Origin: an uncultured bacterium
GTDB taxonomy: Bacteria > Bacillota > Clostridia > Peptostreptococcales > Anaerovoracaceae
Direction of reading: 5' to 3'
Assembly: GCA_905214225.1 (NCBI GenBank)
Contig: CAJMLL010000009.1
Span: forward strand, 1-61,370
DNA: 61,370 bases
Below the pieces are notes generated by a model. The model saw only the letters and a program-made list of their open reading frames with translations, was not told the origin of the DNA and made no database searches. Made by a program: the position numbers and the translations under genes. Of the stretch, positions 59,600 to 61,370 are shown in pieces. How positions within the stretch are numbered: the stretch's first letter is position 1; every line of letters begins with the position of its first letter.

Positions 59600-60325
59600 C
59601 TAAAAGTGAAGCTCACAGCCATCAGGCCCGCATGTCATGCCTCCGGATGTCTGTGCGGCTTTGGCTGCTTTGGCCAGCTTTTCCTCTCCGAGCACCCTGA
59701 GCATCGTCTGCTTCATGCCTTCCGTTGTCTGTGCTCCTGAGATGCCATACTCTCCGATAACAAAGAACGGAACAGCATGGATTCCATAGGCTGATGCCTG
59801 AGTCTCATCGGCGATGACCTCGTCTCTGTATTTATCCGATGCAAGCAGATCTCTTACTTCGTCTGAGTCGAGTCCGCACTCCTCACCGATCTGCTGCAGC
59901 AGTTCTTTATTAGCTAGCTCTTTATTATCTGTGAAGTATGCTGCAAATAATCTCTCAATTACTTTGTCTGCTATCTCAGGATCATCCTTACTCTGAGCGA
60001 GCTTGGTCAGTCTGTGAGCATCCATGGTATTGGTGAAAAGTGTGGTTGCATATCTGAAGTCGATACCTTCGTCCCTTCCCATCTCCGAGATATGCTCGAC
60101 CGACCTTCCTGCGTGCTCATATGACAGACCATACTTCTTAGCGAATCTTGTCTGTGTATCCCCTGTCGCATGCTCGCCTGCAGAAGGATCCAGCTGGAAC
60201 GCCTTCATCTCGATCTCAACATTCACGTTTTCATTCTCAGTGATCTCTTCCAGAGCTTTCTTCATCCTTGCTTCGCCTATATAGCAGTAAGGACATGCGT
60301 AGTCCGACCAGTAAGTGATTTTCAT
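59600..60325 (-). CDS. DsbA-family (FrnE-like) thiol oxidoreductase
   Basis: A 241-residue cytoplasmic thioredoxin-fold protein, first gene of the redox operon. It opens with MKITYWSDYACPYCYIG, active-site CPYC at residues 11-14, followed by a helical insert (residues 70-170) and the cis-Pro strand GIHAVPFFVIGEYGISGAQT. It matches FrnE / 2-hydroxychromene-2-carboxylate isomerase-like proteins, which act in disulfide or adduct chemistry inside the cell. The tail GGMTCGPDGCELHF has two more cysteines. There is no signal peptide. The promoter and operator lie just upstream. The start is the only Met near the promoter (GAAAGAAGG upstream). Confidence 0.9.
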   Translation of the reverse strand: MKITYWSDYACPYCYIGEARMKKALEEITENENVNVEIEMKAFQLDPSAGEHATGDTQTRFAKKYGLSYEHAGRSVEHISEMGRDEGIDFRYATTLFTNTMDAHRLTKLAQSKDDPEIADKVIERLFAAYFTDNKELANKELLQQIGEECGLDSDEVRDLLASDKYRDEVIADETQASAYGIHAVPFFVIGEYGISGAQTTEGMKQTMLRVLGEEKLAKAAKAAQTSGGMTCGPDGCELHF

Positions 60326-60363
60326 ATATGCCTTCTTTCTGTCTGCTTCTGTGCAGATTTATT

Positions 60364-60375
60364 AGAACACGTTTT
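60364..60375. promoter_or_regulatory. Second, imperfect TetR site candidate
   Basis: AGAACACGTTTT, three mismatches from the 12-bp core AGAACATGTTCT; 33 bases from the perfect site, in the operon's 5-prime leader. Confidence 0.4.
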
Positions 60376-60392
60376 ATTATTTGACACTTGCT

Positions 60393-60421
60393 ATAATATA
60401 GAACATGTTCTATAATGTCAA
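60393..60421 (-). promoter_or_regulatory. Promoter of the redox operon
   Basis: Minus strand consensus -35 TTGACA (60421-60416), 17-base spacer, -10 TATTAT (60398-60393). Its spacer holds the palindrome at 60397-60414. Confidence 0.85.
60397..60414. promoter_or_regulatory. Perfect 18-bp palindrome, TetR operator candidate
   Basis: TATAGAACATGTTCTATA, exact two-fold symmetry, between -35 and -10 of the operon promoter and in front of the divergent tetR-type gene. The place and symmetry are classic for TetR-type repression of both directions. Confidence 0.75.
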
Positions 60422-60478
60422 TAGAGATAATATAATTTGTTATAATTTTTTCTACAAAAAGAAAGATGAGGTCATCCC

Positions 60479-61087
60479 ATGCCACGCAAGAGCGGACGTC
60501 CGGTCAAAACAGACAGCAATGAAGATAATAAGCAAAAAATCATCGACGCTACAGTTCATCTCATAAAAACAAAAAGCGCTGATCACATAACAGTACGCGG
60601 AGTATGCAGAGAAGCAGATGTTTCGATCGGGACCTTCTATCACTATTTTCGTGATAAGGACGACCTGATGATGTTCTTCGTCCGCACTACCCCATTCAAT
60701 GATGCTGAGCTGAAGACTCCTCTTTCCGACATAGCATCAAGGATTAGCGAGTTGTACATGATGCTCATTGATCTGTACCTTGATCTCGGAGAAGACTTCA
60801 TGAAGAGTTTCTACTCAACTTCCAATCTGTCGCTCTCCGCCTATATGGGAGAGGAAGATGGCTGCTTTGCTCCTGATACAGTCATGGCAAGAAGTGAAAT
60901 CGAGCTGCAGGCTGCTCTGGACGCAGGATATGTGGACGCAAAAACAGATGTCCACACTGCATGCATGGACATCTGCACTATTATCAAGGGCTGCTTATTC
61001 GAGTGGTGCCTTGTGAATGGCGATATGGATATCCGCGAGTCTGTCTACCGCATCATCGGGAATTACCTCAAGCCGTACCTTCGTTGA
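60479..61087 (+). CDS. TetR/AcrR-family repressor
   Basis: A 202-residue regulator. The N-terminal DNA-binding domain (residues 15-65) has the family helix-turn-helix: KIIDATVHLI, ITVRGVCREADVSIGTFYHY and FRDKDDLMM. The C-terminal domain (from about 70) is helical and holds several cysteines (for example CMDICTIIKGC and EWC), which might sense an electrophile or oxidant. It is divergent from the redox operon, with the 18-bp palindrome between; local repression of both is likely. The start is ATG 60479 with AAAGATGAGG a few bases upstream. Candidate -10 TATAAT (60431-60436) precedes it. Confidence 0.92.
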   Translation: MPRKSGRPVKTDSNEDNKQKIIDATVHLIKTKSADHITVRGVCREADVSIGTFYHYFRDKDDLMMFFVRTTPFNDAELKTPLSDIASRISELYMMLIDLYLDLGEDFMKSFYSTSNLSLSAYMGEEDGCFAPDTVMARSEIELQAALDAGYVDAKTDVHTACMDICTIIKGCLFEWCLVNGDMDIRESVYRIIGNYLKPYLR

Positions 61088-61370
61088 CCTCTTTCTCATT
61101 ATCCTCCTCAGACAGCAGAACATAATCAGAATCCAGCAATTCTATGACCTGCGCATTCTCTGCGGCATCAGATAGGACCTTATACTCTTGGCATGGCAGA
61201 GTATCTGGACATGGACGAAGCATTACGATCCCTGCAAAAGGCATAAAAACACCTGATTTCAAAATATTCAGATGCAGAACTACAATAAGAACCCCACCCT
61301 TCCACGACGCTGAAGTGAACTGCTCCCCGTCAAGAGGACAGTGAAAAAACATAATATTTTTGACCAGTGG
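61088..61370. other. Right edge, no firm gene
   Basis: A minus-strand frame (61068-61352, 94 codons) is open and ends inside the TetR gene. It has no ribosome site, mixed composition and no recognisable family. It might be a remnant of a gene that continues beyond the window; I do not call it. Confidence 0.35.

Noticed and set aside
56427..61087. Horizontal transfer of the redox operon
   Set aside because: Codon choice looks somewhat different (more GAG and AGA), but proline racemase and pepT show the same habit, and no mobile ends were found; not enough to claim transfer.
61068..61352. 94-codon minus-strand frame at the right edge
   Set aside because: No ribosome site, no family, ends inside the TetR gene; possible remnant only.
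1..61370. tRNA or rRNA genes
   Set aside because: No cloverleaf-like or rRNA-like sequence was noticed on either strand; a covariance search would be needed to exclude a single tRNA.

Overview
The window looks like a chromosome segment of a strictly anaerobic, low-respiration Firmicute of the class Clostridia, probably a gut-type member of the Eubacteriales. GC is near 50 percent by eye, Shine-Dalgarno sites are strong AGGAGG types, and the gene content is clostridial: a fused AccD-AccA, a FabK-like enoyl reductase, tandem YhgE/Pip proteins, proline racemase, ATP-type PEP carboxykinase and secreted proteins with Big_2-like domains. The family cannot be fixed from the sequence.

Layout. 0-3.4 kb: a nuclease-like gene broken by one in-frame stop, a GNAT acetyltransferase and a secreted DUF4300-like protein. 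3.5-7.8 kb (minus): central carbon genes pckA, glycerate kinase and oadA. 7.8-10.5 kb: a decay zone with remnants of a biotin-dependent decarboxylase operon, the tail of a class V aminotransferase, an intact DUF169 gene and a degenerate insertion sequence with intact 21-bp inverted ends. 10.6-14 kb: arsM, a beta-CASP metallo-beta-lactamase protein and 5-formyl-THF cyclo-ligase. 14.3-20 kb: two overlapping YhgE/Pip membrane genes and an unknown acidic protein. 20.4-29.2 kb: a type II fatty acid operon (acpP-accB-accC-accDA-fabH-fabK-fabF) with a strong promoter, an AT palindrome at the predicted transcription start, a long structured leader and a following MarR-family gene that is the likely regulator. 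29.4-31.4 kb: an unknown protein and an ArsB/NhaD-type transporter. 31.7-38.4 kb (minus): a Wadjet (JetABCD) anti-plasmid system whose jetD is split by a one-base frameshift in an A7 tract. 38.5-48.8 kb: YibE/F membrane protein, secreted metallophosphatase, proline racemase, secreted triple-rhodanese protein, PDZ-less HtrA protease and peptidase T. 49-56 kb: envelope genes (repeat protein, GH25 lysozyme, a 35-residue membrane peptide, CDF transporter with a terminator in its leader, Ser-rich protein, acyltransferase, surface protein). 56.4-61.1 kb: a four-gene redox operon (DsbA/FrnE-like, MBL hydrolase, old-yellow-enzyme/FAD fusion, nitroreductase) divergent from a TetR gene, with a perfect 18-bp palindrome inside the promoter.

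How the genes work together. The fatty acid operon makes malonyl-CoA (AccB, AccC, AccDA), starts chains (FabH), elongates (FabF) and probably reduces enoyl-ACP (FabK-like); FabD, FabG and FabZ are absent and must be encoded elsewhere. JetA, JetB and JetC form an SMC-like complex that needs the JetD nuclease, so the frameshift decides whether the system is active. The TetR-controlled operon looks like a reductive detoxification unit for electrophiles or enones.

The least expected pattern is an octamer, TTTTGTCC (reverse GGACAAAA), found 19 times on the two strands where about two are expected by chance. Most copies are intergenic or within about 60 bases of a gene end. No CRISPR array, tRNA or rRNA gene was seen.
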